A stretch of DNA of 64,000 nucleotides from CAIMUS01 sp046347625 (GTDB taxonomy: Bacteria > Pseudomonadota > Gammaproteobacteria > Competibacterales > Competibacteraceae). This document shows, piece after piece, positions 8,560 through 17,043 of the stretch. The DNA lies in contig JAXMFU010000001.1 of assembly GCA_046347625.1 (NCBI GenBank), positions 806,001 through 870,000 on the forward strand, read 5' to 3'. The notes below the pieces were generated by a model. It was not told the DNA's origin. It worked only from the letters and a program-made list of their open reading frames with translations, and ran no database searches. Made by a program: the position numbers and the translations under genes. Each line of letters begins with the position of its first letter. Within the stretch, counting starts at the first letter, position 1.

Positions 8560-8622
8560 TTAATGTAAGTATTTGAAAATACTTGAAAAGGTAAAATTTT
8601 TATTGAATGCAATGTATTCCAT
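8560..8622 (-). CDS. Possible 20-residue peptide upstream of the radical SAM gene
   Basis: A short frame (MEYIAFNKNFTF followed by SSIFKYLH) ends 57 bp before the radical SAM start on the same strand and is rich in Phe, Tyr, Asn and Lys. There is no good ribosome binding site and no relative to compare. It is listed only because radical SAM enzymes often modify a peptide encoded just upstream. It may well be non-coding, and it contains a hairpin AAGTATTTTCAAATACTT. Confidence 0.15.
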   Translation of the reverse strand: MEYIAFNKNFTFSSIFKYLH

Positions 8623-8627
8623 CCATT

Positions 8628-8691
8628 TAATAACCGCTATAAGCTCAGCCGCCGCGCGGTAGCGCGGTCGGCTGGAGCGTTCAGTTAGGGC
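8628..8691 (-). other. attC-like integron recombination site 5
   Basis: The left core is weak (TTAATAAC), but the inner arms AGCTCAGCCG / CGGCTGGAG, the centre CCGCGCGGTAGCGCGG and the right core GTTAGGG are almost identical to attC-like sites 1 and 3. It bounds the radical SAM cassette on the upstream side. Confidence 0.7.
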
Positions 8692-8851
8692 TGACACGGT
8701 CTCAAGAGACCCACCGTCTCCGAACCGCCGCCCTACCCAAAACCATAGCACAACTTTTTCAACGTGCCACCCGTCGGGTGCTTCTTTAAGCAAAGAGGGG
8801 TGGCGCTGAGTAGCCCGAACAGTCGATTGGGATGGAGAGCAATCCCACCCG
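8692..8851. ncRNA. 160-bp non-coding cassette, copy 2 (putative structured RNA)
   Basis: Same length and same position relative to its attC sites as the copy at 6111-6270. It shares CCAAAACCATAGCACAACTT, AAGCAAAGAGGGGTGGC and TTGGGATGGAGAG. The central hairpin differs in sequence but stays paired (CACCCGTCGGGTG). The block CTTCCGAACCGC also recurs just beyond attC-like site 6 (about 8935), suggesting a third, truncated relative. No protein frame is conserved. Confidence 0.5.
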
Positions 8852-8909
8852 CCCTAACGATGAGCATCAGCCGCGCGCGTAGCGCGTCGGCTGCATGCTT
8901 TTGTTAGGC
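8852..8909 (-). other. attC-like integron recombination site 6
   Basis: Cores CCCTAAC and GTTAGGC, with inner arms GCATCAGCCG / CGGCTGCATGC around CGCGCGTAGCGCG. This is the last clear site of the array going right. The next gene on the right is the leftward PEP-CTERM gene, about 200 bp away. Confidence 0.75.
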
Positions 8910-8989
8910 TATCGCGGTTCCAAGAAACCTACTGCTTCCGAACCGCAGCCTTACCTTGAAATATAGCAAAGCGGGTTCACTTTGCTACT

Positions 8990-9100
8990 GTCAGAGCCTA
9001 AAGAGGTGTCTGATCCCTTTTCCGCTTTGCTTTTTCCGCTCTTTGCCACCGTCAGCGTCAGCGCCTAAAAAGGTGTCTGACCCCTTTTTCTTTTTCTTTT
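8990..9100. repeat. Tandem pair of short direct repeats in a 200-bp non-coding stretch
   Basis: Two units share GCCTAAAGAGGTGTCTGA / GCCTAAAAAGGTGTCTGA followed by CCCTTTT, separated by about 65 bp. The stretch between attC-like site 6 and the PEP-CTERM gene otherwise holds only pyrimidine-rich sequence and the truncated relative of the non-coding cassette. Confidence 0.5.
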
Positions 9101-9109
9101 TCTTGTCCC

Positions 9110-9664
9110 CTATCTTTTCTTTCCACGCCGACACGCTGCAGCAATTCCGGCTAGTCCAGCAAGCATAATTGCCTGCGTTGGCGGTTCGGGTACGGCTGTT
9201 AAACTAAATTGAGTAAATTGACCCAACTGGGGTAGCACTGAGACGACCCAGCCTCTGTCGGTATTGTCGGTAGTGTAAGTAAAGGTATCTGGTTGGCTTG
9301 TCGTGCGATTCCATAGGAAAAAGAAGTCGTTTGTGCCGCTTGCGGCTATGCCAACGCCGTTCAGTAAGCCGCCAATCAAGGAATGACCATTAAAACCGGT
9401 TGGGTCGTTAAGGAAACCGAGTTCCGAGAGGTTATAGGTGTATCCGTTGATGGTCAGATCAACTGAAATCAGCGAGTTGATTGGGTCACTGATGGAAGTC
9501 GCCTCCCAAGAGAATGTACCGCTGACAGGGTCCTGGGGGGCACCACCCGGGAAATCGGCGGCTGTAAAATCCATTTTGATAATCATGGCGTGTGCAGATT
9601 GGCATATCGTCACCGCAAACATCACAAACACTAAATTCCGAATGGCTTGAACATGTACTTTCAT
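9110..9664 (-). CDS. PEP-CTERM sorting domain exported protein
   Basis: 184 residues from the ATG at 9664. The signal peptide (LVFVMFAVTICQSAHA) is followed by a ~140-residue Ser/Thr/Asn/Gly-rich extracellular region and a C-terminal PEP-CTERM signal: AVPEPPTQ, a hydrophobic helix with glycine and alanine, and the basic tail CRRGKKR. It is unrelated in its middle part to the PEP-CTERM protein at 2444-3091. The upstream in-frame ATG at 9679 is possible, but a GAGG precedes the one at 9664. Confidence 0.87.
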   Translation of the reverse strand: MKVHVQAIRNLVFVMFAVTICQSAHAMIIKMDFTAADFPGGAPQDPVSGTFSWEATSISDPINSLISVDLTINGYTYNLSELGFLNDPTGFNGHSLIGGLLNGVGIAASGTNDFFFLWNRTTSQPDTFTYTTDNTDRGWVVSVLPQLGQFTQFSLTAVPEPPTQAIMLAGLAGIAAACRRGKKR

Positions 9665-10091
9665 TTGGCGCAACCTCATACGAGAACTAACTTGTAATTA
9701 GACGCACTAATCTGCGTCTTATAACACGCGCCTGCTCGCTTGCCGGAGCATCAAATCCCTTATACATCAGAACCCTGCTAAAATGCAAGAGAAATATTGC
9801 TGAGTGAAAGATGCGGCGTGACGGCGTTGCCTTCCTGCAACGTCAGCGATGCGTGTTATAACACGCAGATAAGCCCGCTGTTGTTCTTAAGTGATTAATA
9901 TTAAAATTTAAAAATCGATTTTGCTGAACCTGCTGCTTGGAAATATACGCAGGCAGACGCCTGCCCCGAGTAAGACGGAGTCAGAGCATTTAGTTAACGT
10001 AGGTCGGGCGAAAGTGGAGCAAAAGTGGAGCAAAAGCGGAGCGTTGCCCGACTCACCCGGCTATCAGGCACTTCCTATATCCGCCCTATCA
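9665..10091. other. Gene-free intergenic stretch with a perfect palindrome and repeat R6
   Basis: It contains the 16-bp perfect palindrome GCGTGTTATAACACGC at 9851-9866, with a half-copy TTATAACACGC near 9720, and repeat R6 copy b at 9999-10073, where AAAGTGGAGC is iterated. The palindrome could be an operator for the divergent flanking genes or just a repeat arm. No gene was seen. Confidence 0.5.
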
Positions 10092-10577
10092 CTACTGCTC
10101 GATCACTCCGACAGCTTTCGGCATGGCGGGAAATAATACCGACGTGTTCCGTTCACTCTGGCGGTCGAAAAACTGCAATTGGCCCTGCTGATCGCAGACC
10201 CAGACTTCCACTGCGCCGTGCTCGAAATAGAGCGCCTTTTTGGTATCGATCTCATCTGCGGTATTGGTCCGTGAAAGAACTTCCACACAGACCTCGGGCG
10301 CGATATGCGCCTCGTAGTCATCCATAATCTCGGCAAAGCGGGAACGAGTAACCCAGGCCACATCAGCAACCTTAGTGCCCTTGGAGGTTGCAATGGCGCA
10401 TTCCTGAATCACTTCGCCGTCATTACGAAGCTGCGCCAGCAGTGCGCCGATACGACCTTGCAGAAAGCCATGGCGGATCTTGGCCGGACTCATGATCAAA
10501 TCACCATGCTCGTCGGTTTCGATCTTGAACGGCAGATTTCGCAAAGAAGGATGTTCGCAGATTTCTTGCCATTTCAT
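10092..10577 (-). CDS. Uma2 family (DUF820) PD-(D/E)XK nuclease-like protein
   Basis: 161 residues. The nuclease-like core shows a conserved Asp in VADVAWVTRSRF, Glu in PEVCVEVLS and Lys in EIDTKKALYFEHGAVEVWV, the usual layout of Uma2/DUF820 proteins. These are abundant in cyanobacteria and in some gammaproteobacteria, without a proven role. It lies 50 bp downstream of a second, distinct Uma2 gene, and another relative (48102-48581) is close to it in sequence. Confidence 0.88.
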   Translation of the reverse strand: MKWQEICEHPSLRNLPFKIETDEHGDLIMSPAKIRHGFLQGRIGALLAQLRNDGEVIQECAIATSKGTKVADVAWVTRSRFAEIMDDYEAHIAPEVCVEVLSRTNTADEIDTKKALYFEHGAVEVWVCDQQGQLQFFDRQSERNTSVLFPAMPKAVGVIEQ

Positions 10578-10627
10578 AATTACCTCAAATATATCTGGTC
10601 GAAATGAGCGATTAAACTGGCAGGACG

Positions 10628-11251
10628 TCAGGGCAGCAAATCCCGCGCGGCAATGCGGCCACTTTCCACCCCATCGAGCATGAGCGGCGCCGTGTCCGCC
10701 ACACCGTAGTCCTGTCGCTGCCGATAATCGGCCTGCTCTCCGGCGCCGGTCGGTTCGGTATGCACCTCGAGCTGATTATCGACCAGATTGATGATCCAGT
10801 AGGTGGGAATGCCGGCGCGGCCATAGAGACGCTTCTTCAACGTGCGGTCCCGCTGTAGGGTCGCATCGGCAACCTCGACCACCAAGGTCACATCGCGCTC
10901 ACGTGGATGATGATCTCGATAATCACGGCGCTCTCCCCTGACCACCACCACATCCGGTTCCGGTTCACTATCATCGGTAGTGATCGGCTCTTGGGCATCC
11001 ACATACCAACCCGGCGGCAACAGCCGGACGATAGCCTCGCGGGTCAGTTGGGTACTCAAACGATGGGGCGGATTTTTCGGCATTTTGGTGATTAACCAAC
11101 CCTCCAGCAATTCCACCGGATCGTCATCCGTCAGGATGCCGAAGCGAATCATGCGATGATATTGTTCGACGCTCAAGCGCCAGACCGGCGCTGTCGGCAG
11201 CGATACCGCCGACACATCGGCGATTGCAGTGGGCTGAATGTTGGCAGACAT
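10628..11251 (-). CDS. Uma2 family (DUF820) PD-(D/E)XK nuclease-like protein
   Basis: 207 residues. Recognised by RLSVEQYHRMIRFGILTDDD and VELLEGWLITKMPKNPPH near the N-terminus, SEPEPDVVVVRG in the middle, and LVVEVADATLQRDRTLKKRLYG with YWIINLVDNQLEV in the C-terminal half. The Asp, Glu and Lys of the PD-(D/E)XK site are all present. It is of a different subfamily from its neighbour at 10092-10577. Function unproven. Confidence 0.88.
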   Translation of the reverse strand: MSANIQPTAIADVSAVSLPTAPVWRLSVEQYHRMIRFGILTDDDPVELLEGWLITKMPKNPPHRLSTQLTREAIVRLLPPGWYVDAQEPITTDDSEPEPDVVVVRGERRDYRDHHPRERDVTLVVEVADATLQRDRTLKKRLYGRAGIPTYWIINLVDNQLEVHTEPTGAGEQADYRQRQDYGVADTAPLMLDGVESGRIAARDLLP

Positions 11252-11310
11252 TAAGGGCTTGCTCCCAAAGCTCGATGGTGCGTCGTGCGCACCCTATCCA
11301 ATGCTTATTG

Positions 11311-11380
11311 AGGAGCGAGCTTGCTCGCGACTGGAGCAGTCGCCGGTAAGCCGGCGATATTCGCGAGCAAGCTCGCTCCT
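11311..11380. repeat. REP-like inverted repeat
   Basis: Perfect inverted arms AGGAGCGAGCTTGCTCGCGA and its complement are separated by ~30 bp that contain a second small hairpin (CGCCGGTAAGCCGGCG). This arrangement is common in gammaproteobacterial REP/BIME elements. It lies between the Uma2 gene and the zinc-ribbon protein gene, where it could also terminate transcription. Confidence 0.75.
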
Positions 11381-11459
11381 ACAGGCGCATGAAATGGCTG
11401 ATTTAATGCATTTAAACATATCATGACAAGCCGGAAGAAGTTGAAATTGTAATGCTCCA

Positions 11460-12659
11460 TCATGGGGCAGTCCCATCGCCCGTCTGCGGCGAGCCGAGCG
11501 AAATAAACGTTGATTTCTGGTCTGTCGTTCTCCCGCACTTCGGACACTTCACCGGATGACAGACCCGGCAATAGGGCCGTCCGCAGTGCGGACAAGGACC
11601 ATGCGCCGCCGGACTCAGTAGATGCAGCGCTTCGTCGCACACCTCCCGCGGTCGTTCCCAGGTGTAGCTGTATTCGCAGGGCGCCTGCTCCAACCGCCGG
11701 GCCAGCGGATTCCAATCCAGCGTCAACAACCGCTCTCCCTTGCGCCGTTTGATGAGCACGGCGAACCGTTGCACCGGCATGATCAGTTCCAGCGTCTGCA
11801 CCCATTCCAACGTCACTTTCACCGCGTATTTCTGCCGCAAGTCATTGACCTTGGCCTCGTATTCGCGGGCGATGGCCGTGAGGCGCAGTTGCTGGCGTTG
11901 CTGTTCCAGTTGCTGCTTCTCGTTCAGTTCGCCGCGGGGAAGGGTGGCCAGCCGTTCCAGTGCCTCCCGCCGTAAATCGTTATGATAGTCGTGCAGGCGC
12001 TTGAGATCGCGCTCCTGCCGGCGGCGCATGCCTTTGAGAAAAGGCTCCAGTTGCCGCCCGACCCGTTGCGCCAGCGCGCGCTCCAGAATCGGTTGTAGCC
12101 GTTGTGGCGGCCACATGGACGGCAGGTCCACGCCGGTCGGCGGCACCGCCAACGGCTCCAACTCCATCGCCCCGGCCACCAGCCCGGCCAGCCACTCGTC
12201 CAGCGTCGCGCCGTTGGCCAGATTGAAGCCCAGTTCCAAGATCCCGTCCCGTTTTTCATCGGAAATTGCCGCATAGCGAAAGCGCAGGATCAGATAGCGG
12301 GTCCAGGCCGGTTCGACGCCTTGCAGCCGATAGGTCGCATTGAGCAGTTCCAAACTATGTTGCAGAATCCGTTCGGGACTGCCCGGCGCCGGGTTGTCCA
12401 CCGTCACGATCCATTCCAGCCGGCGGCCCCGCTCCGCCAGCAACCCCGCCAACCGTTCCATCCAGTCGGACTCCAGGCTGACCCGCTGAGCGGCGGCGGG
12501 CAACTCCGCCCCGAAACCCAGGCGCGCCAGTTCCGGCAACCGCAAGGCCTGTTGCAACGGTGCCGGGGCAAGCACTTCCAGCCCCTCGGGGTCGATGGGT
12601 TCCACCACCGCGCCTTCCTGTTCCAATAACTCGGCTACAAACTGCTGTAAGGGGTTCAA
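11460..12659 (-). CDS. Zinc-ribbon, coiled-coil partner of the SNF2 helicase
   Basis: 399 residues, not a family I can name. Residues ~205-285 are strongly charged and predicted coiled coil (RRRQERDLKRLHDYHNDLRR, NEKQQLEQQRQQLRLTAIAR). The C-terminal ~50 residues have paired CxxC motifs (CPHCGRPYCRVCHP, CPKCGRT), typical of zinc ribbons. The N-terminal 200 residues are Leu/Glu-rich and helical. It follows the helicase gene with only an 11-bp gap, so the two are almost certainly co-expressed and probably form one complex. It may recognise nucleic acid or protein for the helicase. Confidence 0.6.
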   Translation of the reverse strand: MNPLQQFVAELLEQEGAVVEPIDPEGLEVLAPAPLQQALRLPELARLGFGAELPAAAQRVSLESDWMERLAGLLAERGRRLEWIVTVDNPAPGSPERILQHSLELLNATYRLQGVEPAWTRYLILRFRYAAISDEKRDGILELGFNLANGATLDEWLAGLVAGAMELEPLAVPPTGVDLPSMWPPQRLQPILERALAQRVGRQLEPFLKGMRRRQERDLKRLHDYHNDLRREALERLATLPRGELNEKQQLEQQRQQLRLTAIAREYEAKVNDLRQKYAVKVTLEWVQTLELIMPVQRFAVLIKRRKGERLLTLDWNPLARRLEQAPCEYSYTWERPREVCDEALHLLSPAAHGPCPHCGRPYCRVCHPVKCPKCGRTTDQKSTFISLGSPQTGDGTAP

Positions 12660-12670
12660 GCGTCGCTTGC

Positions 12671-14953
12671 CTATGCCGTTTCGAATTCTTCGCCGAACAA
12701 CTCGGTATCCAATTCTTTGACCGCCTCGTACTGCTGTCTGGCTTTGATCAACTGCTCGCCCAGTTCCTCGAAGGCTTCGGAACGGCGCTGCCCGGTGGTC
12801 TCCACCCAGGTGTTGAATACCATTTCGGCAAAATCCTGCTGCTCGTCCAGCTCGCCCAAAATGGCGTCGATTTCGCCGACCACCAACTCGAACATATTGA
12901 TCTTTTCGTCCAGGATTCGCAGCACCTGGCTTTCCAGGGTGCCTTCGGCCACCAGGTTGAAAATAAATACCTCCCGCGTCTGGCCGATGCGATGAATGCG
13001 ACCGATGCGCTGTTCGATCGCCATGGGATTCCAGGGCAGGTCGAAATTGATCAGGGTATTGCAGAACTGCACGTTGCGGCCCTCGCCGCCGGATTCGGTG
13101 GACAGCAGCACCGGCGTCCGCTCGCGGAAATCGGCAATGACGGCGTCTTTATCGGGACCCGGAAGCGAGCCTTCGAAACGGGCGAAGGCAATCCCCTGCT
13201 CGCCGAGCAGGGTGTCCAGATGGTTCAGCGTTTCCCGGTGATGGACGAAAACCATTTTTTTCTCTTCAGGATTGCGCTGCAACAGTTCCAGCAGGGCGTT
13301 TTCCTTGACACCCCGATCGAGCCGGCCATAGCGTTCGTGCAGCGCCTGCCAGGAGCGCTGGTTGCGTCCGGCGAAGCGGTGGACGGCGGCCGTCGCCGCC
13401 GCCGGTGAGGAGCCGGCGGCGCTCAACAGATGGCGCAGGGCCAGCCGATGATGGCCCGGCGCGCCGGCGTGAGCTTCCCGCACCAGCGTGTCCAATTCCT
13501 GATAGCAGGCGCGTTCCTCGTCACCGCCGGTCAAGCGCAGGGTGACCGCATGGCGCAGCGGCAGACGCACGTCCACCAGGGCGCGGGTATTGCGAATCAT
13601 CACGTCGCGCATCAGATCGCGCAGCCGTTCCCGATTGATCGGCGTGCGCGGTTTGCCGGGCGTCATATAGGCGGCGCGAAATTCCTTTTCGGTCTTGAAG
13701 ATACCCGGCTTGAGCAGGGTCAACAGGTTGTACAGTTCCACCAGGCTGTTCTGCACGGGGGTGGCGGACAGCAACAGCAGAAAGCGCTTCTGCAGGGCGT
13801 CTACCAGCTTGTAGTTCTGACTGGCGCGGTTTTTCAGGTGATGCGCCTCGTCCACGATGACCAGATCGTAGGTCTGACGGCTCAGGTGCTCGACGTGTTC
13901 CTGTCGCCGGGCGGTCGCGATAGAGGCGATGACCTGAGGCTGCGCCCAGAAGGCGGCGGGGTCGTTTTTCAATAAGGCATCGTAACTGGAGGCACAGGCA
14001 ATATCGAATTTGCTGGCCATCTCTTCCTGCCATTGGCCCACCAGCGAGGCGGGCGTCAGGATCAAGACCTTTTCCACCATTCCCCGCAGCAGATATTCCT
14101 TCAGCGTCATGCCGGCTTCGATCGTCTTGCCCAGCCCAACTTCGTCGGCCAGCAGCACCCGGCCACGGAAGGTTTTGAGCACCTTGCGCACCGTTTCCAC
14201 CTGATACCAGTAGGTCTGCACCTGGTGTAATTGCGGCAGACAGAACAGTTCGTCGAAACCTTGCAGCAGCCCCAGGTGGGCGAATTCGGTGCGCAGACGA
14301 AACCAGCGGGAATCCGCTTCTGTCCGGTTTTCGCCTTCCAGCCCGATGGACTGCGGCAGGTTCAGCTCGAAATGGATGGGAATATCGGGCTGGCGCAGGG
14401 GCAGTTCCGGCGCGTCCGGCAAGGGTATGGTGGCGGGCGCCGGTCTGGGTGGCGCGATTTTACTCGCCGGTGCGACTTTACCCGCCGGCTTTCGAGCGGG
14501 GGTTTTACCGGCAACCTGGCGGGATGGGAGCTTATGCTGGAAATAGATCTTTTGCAGCCAGCCGTACAGCCAGGGATGCAATACCACACCGCCGACGAAC
14601 CAGTAAATCGCCTGCTGATAAGTATTCAGGCCGGCTTTTTTCAATCCATCCAGGGCGGCGGCCAGCCGTCCCTGCTGGGCCAGCGCCAGGGCCTGTAACA
14701 GGGACTCGCGCTGGTCGGTAACGAAATGTTTTTCCAGTCGTTTCAGATAGCGCAGACAGCGGTCCGGTTTTTCCTCCACCAGCGCGGCGATGGCGGCCAG
14801 TTCGAGTACATAAGCGTCCTTGGGGCACTCTCGGACGGCGCGGTCGGCCAATTCCAAGGGATGGGGATGCCGGCCGGCGAAGGCACGGTTGAGTTCAGCC
14901 ACCCAGGCTTGAGCGTCGCGGGGTTTATCTGGAGGAGCAGCGGTTTCGTTCAT
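12671..14953 (-). CDS. SNF2/RapA-like DEAD/DEAH-box helicase
   Basis: 760 residues. Residues 1-200 are a helical, TPR-like and then Pro/Ala-rich extension. The SWI2/SNF2 ATPase follows, with motif I LLADEVGLGKTIEAGM, motif Ia LTPASLVGQWQEE, DEAH box VIVDEAHHLKN and motif III LLLSATPVQN. The C-terminal RecA-like domain has KKMVFVHHRETL and motif VI IEQRIGRIHRIGQ. Such proteins translocate on double-stranded DNA to remodel bound complexes. Its partner gene is the zinc-ribbon protein downstream. Confidence 0.88.
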   Translation of the reverse strand: MNETAAPPDKPRDAQAWVAELNRAFAGRHPHPLELADRAVRECPKDAYVLELAAIAALVEEKPDRCLRYLKRLEKHFVTDQRESLLQALALAQQGRLAAALDGLKKAGLNTYQQAIYWFVGGVVLHPWLYGWLQKIYFQHKLPSRQVAGKTPARKPAGKVAPASKIAPPRPAPATIPLPDAPELPLRQPDIPIHFELNLPQSIGLEGENRTEADSRWFRLRTEFAHLGLLQGFDELFCLPQLHQVQTYWYQVETVRKVLKTFRGRVLLADEVGLGKTIEAGMTLKEYLLRGMVEKVLILTPASLVGQWQEEMASKFDIACASSYDALLKNDPAAFWAQPQVIASIATARRQEHVEHLSRQTYDLVIVDEAHHLKNRASQNYKLVDALQKRFLLLLSATPVQNSLVELYNLLTLLKPGIFKTEKEFRAAYMTPGKPRTPINRERLRDLMRDVMIRNTRALVDVRLPLRHAVTLRLTGGDEERACYQELDTLVREAHAGAPGHHRLALRHLLSAAGSSPAAATAAVHRFAGRNQRSWQALHERYGRLDRGVKENALLELLQRNPEEKKMVFVHHRETLNHLDTLLGEQGIAFARFEGSLPGPDKDAVIADFRERTPVLLSTESGGEGRNVQFCNTLINFDLPWNPMAIEQRIGRIHRIGQTREVFIFNLVAEGTLESQVLRILDEKINMFELVVGEIDAILGELDEQQDFAEMVFNTWVETTGQRRSEAFEELGEQLIKARQQYEAVKELDTELFGEEFETA

Positions 14954-15236
14954 GGTTCGGGCGGTGTGATCGGGCGGTGGCGGCGGTAAACATGGCTATC
15001 CAGATTGCGGTTCCATCTGGACATTGCTGATAGTAGCGATTTTTGCGCCATCGTGCCCAGTGTCCAGGACGCATGGGGTGTAAGCAAAGGCGTGAGGTAT
15101 TCTGGGAGCGCCGGCGTCCTCGCCGGCCCTGGGAGCGCCCGCGGCGCGCCCTGAAGTCTTTGGAGACAGGTCTGCCGCTCGGTGGCCGGCCCGCGACTCG
15201 GGATGAACTTCATGACAGACAAGCCTTGATAGGTGG

Positions 15237-16154
15237 TTAAATGCGCCTATTAGTTTCCGGCGGCGGCACGGCCACCTGCCGCAATACGGTCAGGGGGCCT
15301 TGCTCTCTGATCACCTTGGCTTGGGATTCCTGCCGCACCAGTAGTGCTCCGGCATATCCCAGCGCATTGATAGAGACTGCCTCGAAGCTTTCCTGTGAGC
15401 GCGGAATAAGCAGCAGCCATTGCCGGGTGGCGAGTAGATTGTAGGGAGCGGGTTGGGTTCCGGCAGTGGCCAAGCCGGTAACAAGCAGCATCCGGTTGTA
15501 CAGTTCCAGCATTGCCGCGGCGGCTTGCCGGGGCGATTGCGACCAGTCCGGTTCAAGCCGGGCGATGGCATGGACGAAGGGCAGTTGTGGCGATGTTCCG
15601 ACAGGCCCGTCGAATCGGGCGGTGGCGAGCGCCGGTTCGATCGGGATGGAAGAATCCGTGGGCGCCAGCGGCAGGGGCACCATTTGCAAATGCTTGTGCG
15701 GCTGGCTGGCGCCGGCAATCCGACCGGAGTTGTAGAACGCCAGTCCCTGGAATTCGGCCATACAGCGCCATAAAGCCTCGAAATCCTCCAGATTCAGCCG
15801 GTTCTCCTGCTCCTCGAACTCACGGGTGACGATCAGCAAATGATGGTCGAGCACGTTGAATTTATTCAACAGGCACAGGTGGGTATCCGAGATATCGGCG
15901 ACGAACAGATCTTCTTCATAAGGCAGGAAGGGATTGAAGGTCTTAGCGCCGGCGGCCTGATCGGACGGCGCTTTTTTGGCCGCATCTTTGCGCGCCAGAT
16001 TGGCCAGGACGCGCAAGATAAAGCGAATCCCATCTTGTTCTATCCGCTCATAGGACGTGGGGATCGGCTGGAGGGCGCCGCAGCGCAGCGCATGCTCGGT
16101 CCGGTCGAGTAACCGTGCCCATAAGGTGCCGGGTTGGAGTAATGATCGATTCAT
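15237..16154 (-). CDS. ATP adenylyltransferase / Ap4A phosphorylase-like protein (HIT superfamily)
   Basis: 305 residues. The histidine-triad-like motif QPHKHLQMVPLPL lies near residues 150-162, and the N-terminal region (NPFLPYEEDLFVADISDTHL, LNKFNVLDHHLLIVTREFE) is typical of the bacterial/fungal APA1/APA2-type phosphorylases that split diadenosine tetraphosphate into ADP and ATP. Length is normal. It is preceded on the same strand by nothing close and followed, after 283 bp, by the helicase gene. No partner is suggested by context. Confidence 0.83.
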   Translation of the reverse strand: MNRSLLQPGTLWARLLDRTEHALRCGALQPIPTSYERIEQDGIRFILRVLANLARKDAAKKAPSDQAAGAKTFNPFLPYEEDLFVADISDTHLCLLNKFNVLDHHLLIVTREFEEQENRLNLEDFEALWRCMAEFQGLAFYNSGRIAGASQPHKHLQMVPLPLAPTDSSIPIEPALATARFDGPVGTSPQLPFVHAIARLEPDWSQSPRQAAAAMLELYNRMLLVTGLATAGTQPAPYNLLATRQWLLLIPRSQESFEAVSINALGYAGALLVRQESQAKVIREQGPLTVLRQVAVPPPETNRRI

Positions 16155-16227
16155 GGTAAGCGCTATCTGCCGGAGGATTGGCTAAGATCTAAGATTCTAT
16201 ACGAAATCTTATCTCTCTCGGCAGCCA

Positions 16228-16314
16228 GTAGGATGGGCAAAGCGTAACGCGCCCATTGTATTTTAACGGTAACTGGATCGGGTTGATAAGCACGCTCCGC
16301 TTCGCCCATCCTAC
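16228..16314. repeat. Inverted repeat R2, copy a
   Basis: Bounded by GTAGGATGGGCAAAGCG and CGCTTCGCCCATCCTAC with a 45-bp centre. Short versions of the same hairpin lie at 20338-20371 and 37467-37500. It is an intergenic REP-like repeat between the phosphorylase and toxin genes. Confidence 0.65.
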
Positions 16315-16354
16315 TAAAATTAATTTTATCATAAGCTTAGCTTTTGTATACGCG

Positions 16355-16639
16355 CTAAAACTGCGGCGGCCATTGGCGAGCCGCGTGCAACACCCGCAAT
16401 ACTTCAATAACTTGGCCGCGTACCCGGTACGGTACCAGGTAAGGTGTCCCGCCGATCACCAGCTCGCGGGTATTCGGCACCCGTCCCGCACGTCCCAGCG
16501 CGGGTTGTTCGATTAACAGATTCACGGTGGCACGGATTTTCTGAACCATTCGATCGGCGGCGGCTGGATTATCTCTGGCAATGTACTCTGCCTCAGCGTC
16601 CAGATTGCGCAGTGCGGTACGCAGCCATTTAATCTGCAT
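16355..16639 (-). CDS. RelE/ParE family toxin
   Basis: 94 residues from the ATG at 16639, a compact basic protein of the RelE/ParE superfamily: IKWLRTALRNLDAEAEYIA at the start, NLLIEQPALGRAGRVPNTRE in the middle and VIEVLRVLHAARQWP at the end. The pattern is closest to ParE, whose members poison DNA gyrase, but the target cannot be proved from sequence. Its start overlaps the end of the upstream antitoxin gene by 11 bases. A longer start at 16699 would add an unrelated tail and is rejected. Confidence 0.88.
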   Translation of the reverse strand: MQIKWLRTALRNLDAEAEYIARDNPAAADRMVQKIRATVNLLIEQPALGRAGRVPNTRELVIGGTPYLVPYRVRGQVIEVLRVLHAARQWPPQF

Positions 16640-16874
16640 GCCCGGACCACTTGTCGAATACGGCCTCCACCTCGGCATCGCCGGCGAAATCGCCGGCATC
16701 CGCCTCTTTTAGCCCCTGCTGAATTTCCTCGATCTGCCAGGTTTGGTGTTCCAGGTATTCCCGAATCGCCTCCGCACCATGGTAAGCCTTCGACCGCTGG
16801 GTGGATTTGGCTAAGGCTTCGAGACGATCCTTTAACTCCACTGGTACTCGTAATGTCAGGACGGCTGTCTCCAT
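16629..16874 (-). CDS. Ribbon-helix-helix antitoxin (CopG/ParD-like)
   Basis: 81 residues from the ATG at 16874. The N-terminus has the ribbon-helix-helix signature TAVLTLRVPVELKDRLEALA that binds the operator, and the acidic C-terminal tail (EIQQGLKEADAGDFAGDAE) is the kind that wraps the toxin. It is upstream of and overlaps the ParE-type toxin gene, the normal order for such pairs, and the pair probably represses itself. Confidence 0.88.
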   Translation of the reverse strand: METAVLTLRVPVELKDRLEALAKSTQRSKAYHGAEAIREYLEHQTWQIEEIQQGLKEADAGDFAGDAEVEAVFDKWSGHAD

Positions 16875-17043
16875 CGTTACACCCTCATAGCTTGGATGCA
16901 AACAAGTGTAACGCTTGAATACAAAAGATACAAACAGAGAAGCTATAATTCACGTTGGTAAAGAGGCTTCAAGTCATTCCGGCTGGGTTGCGGGAAGAAC
17001 ACCCGTGCTCCCAAGGGTCCAAAGCAGATGATAGAGTGACCGC

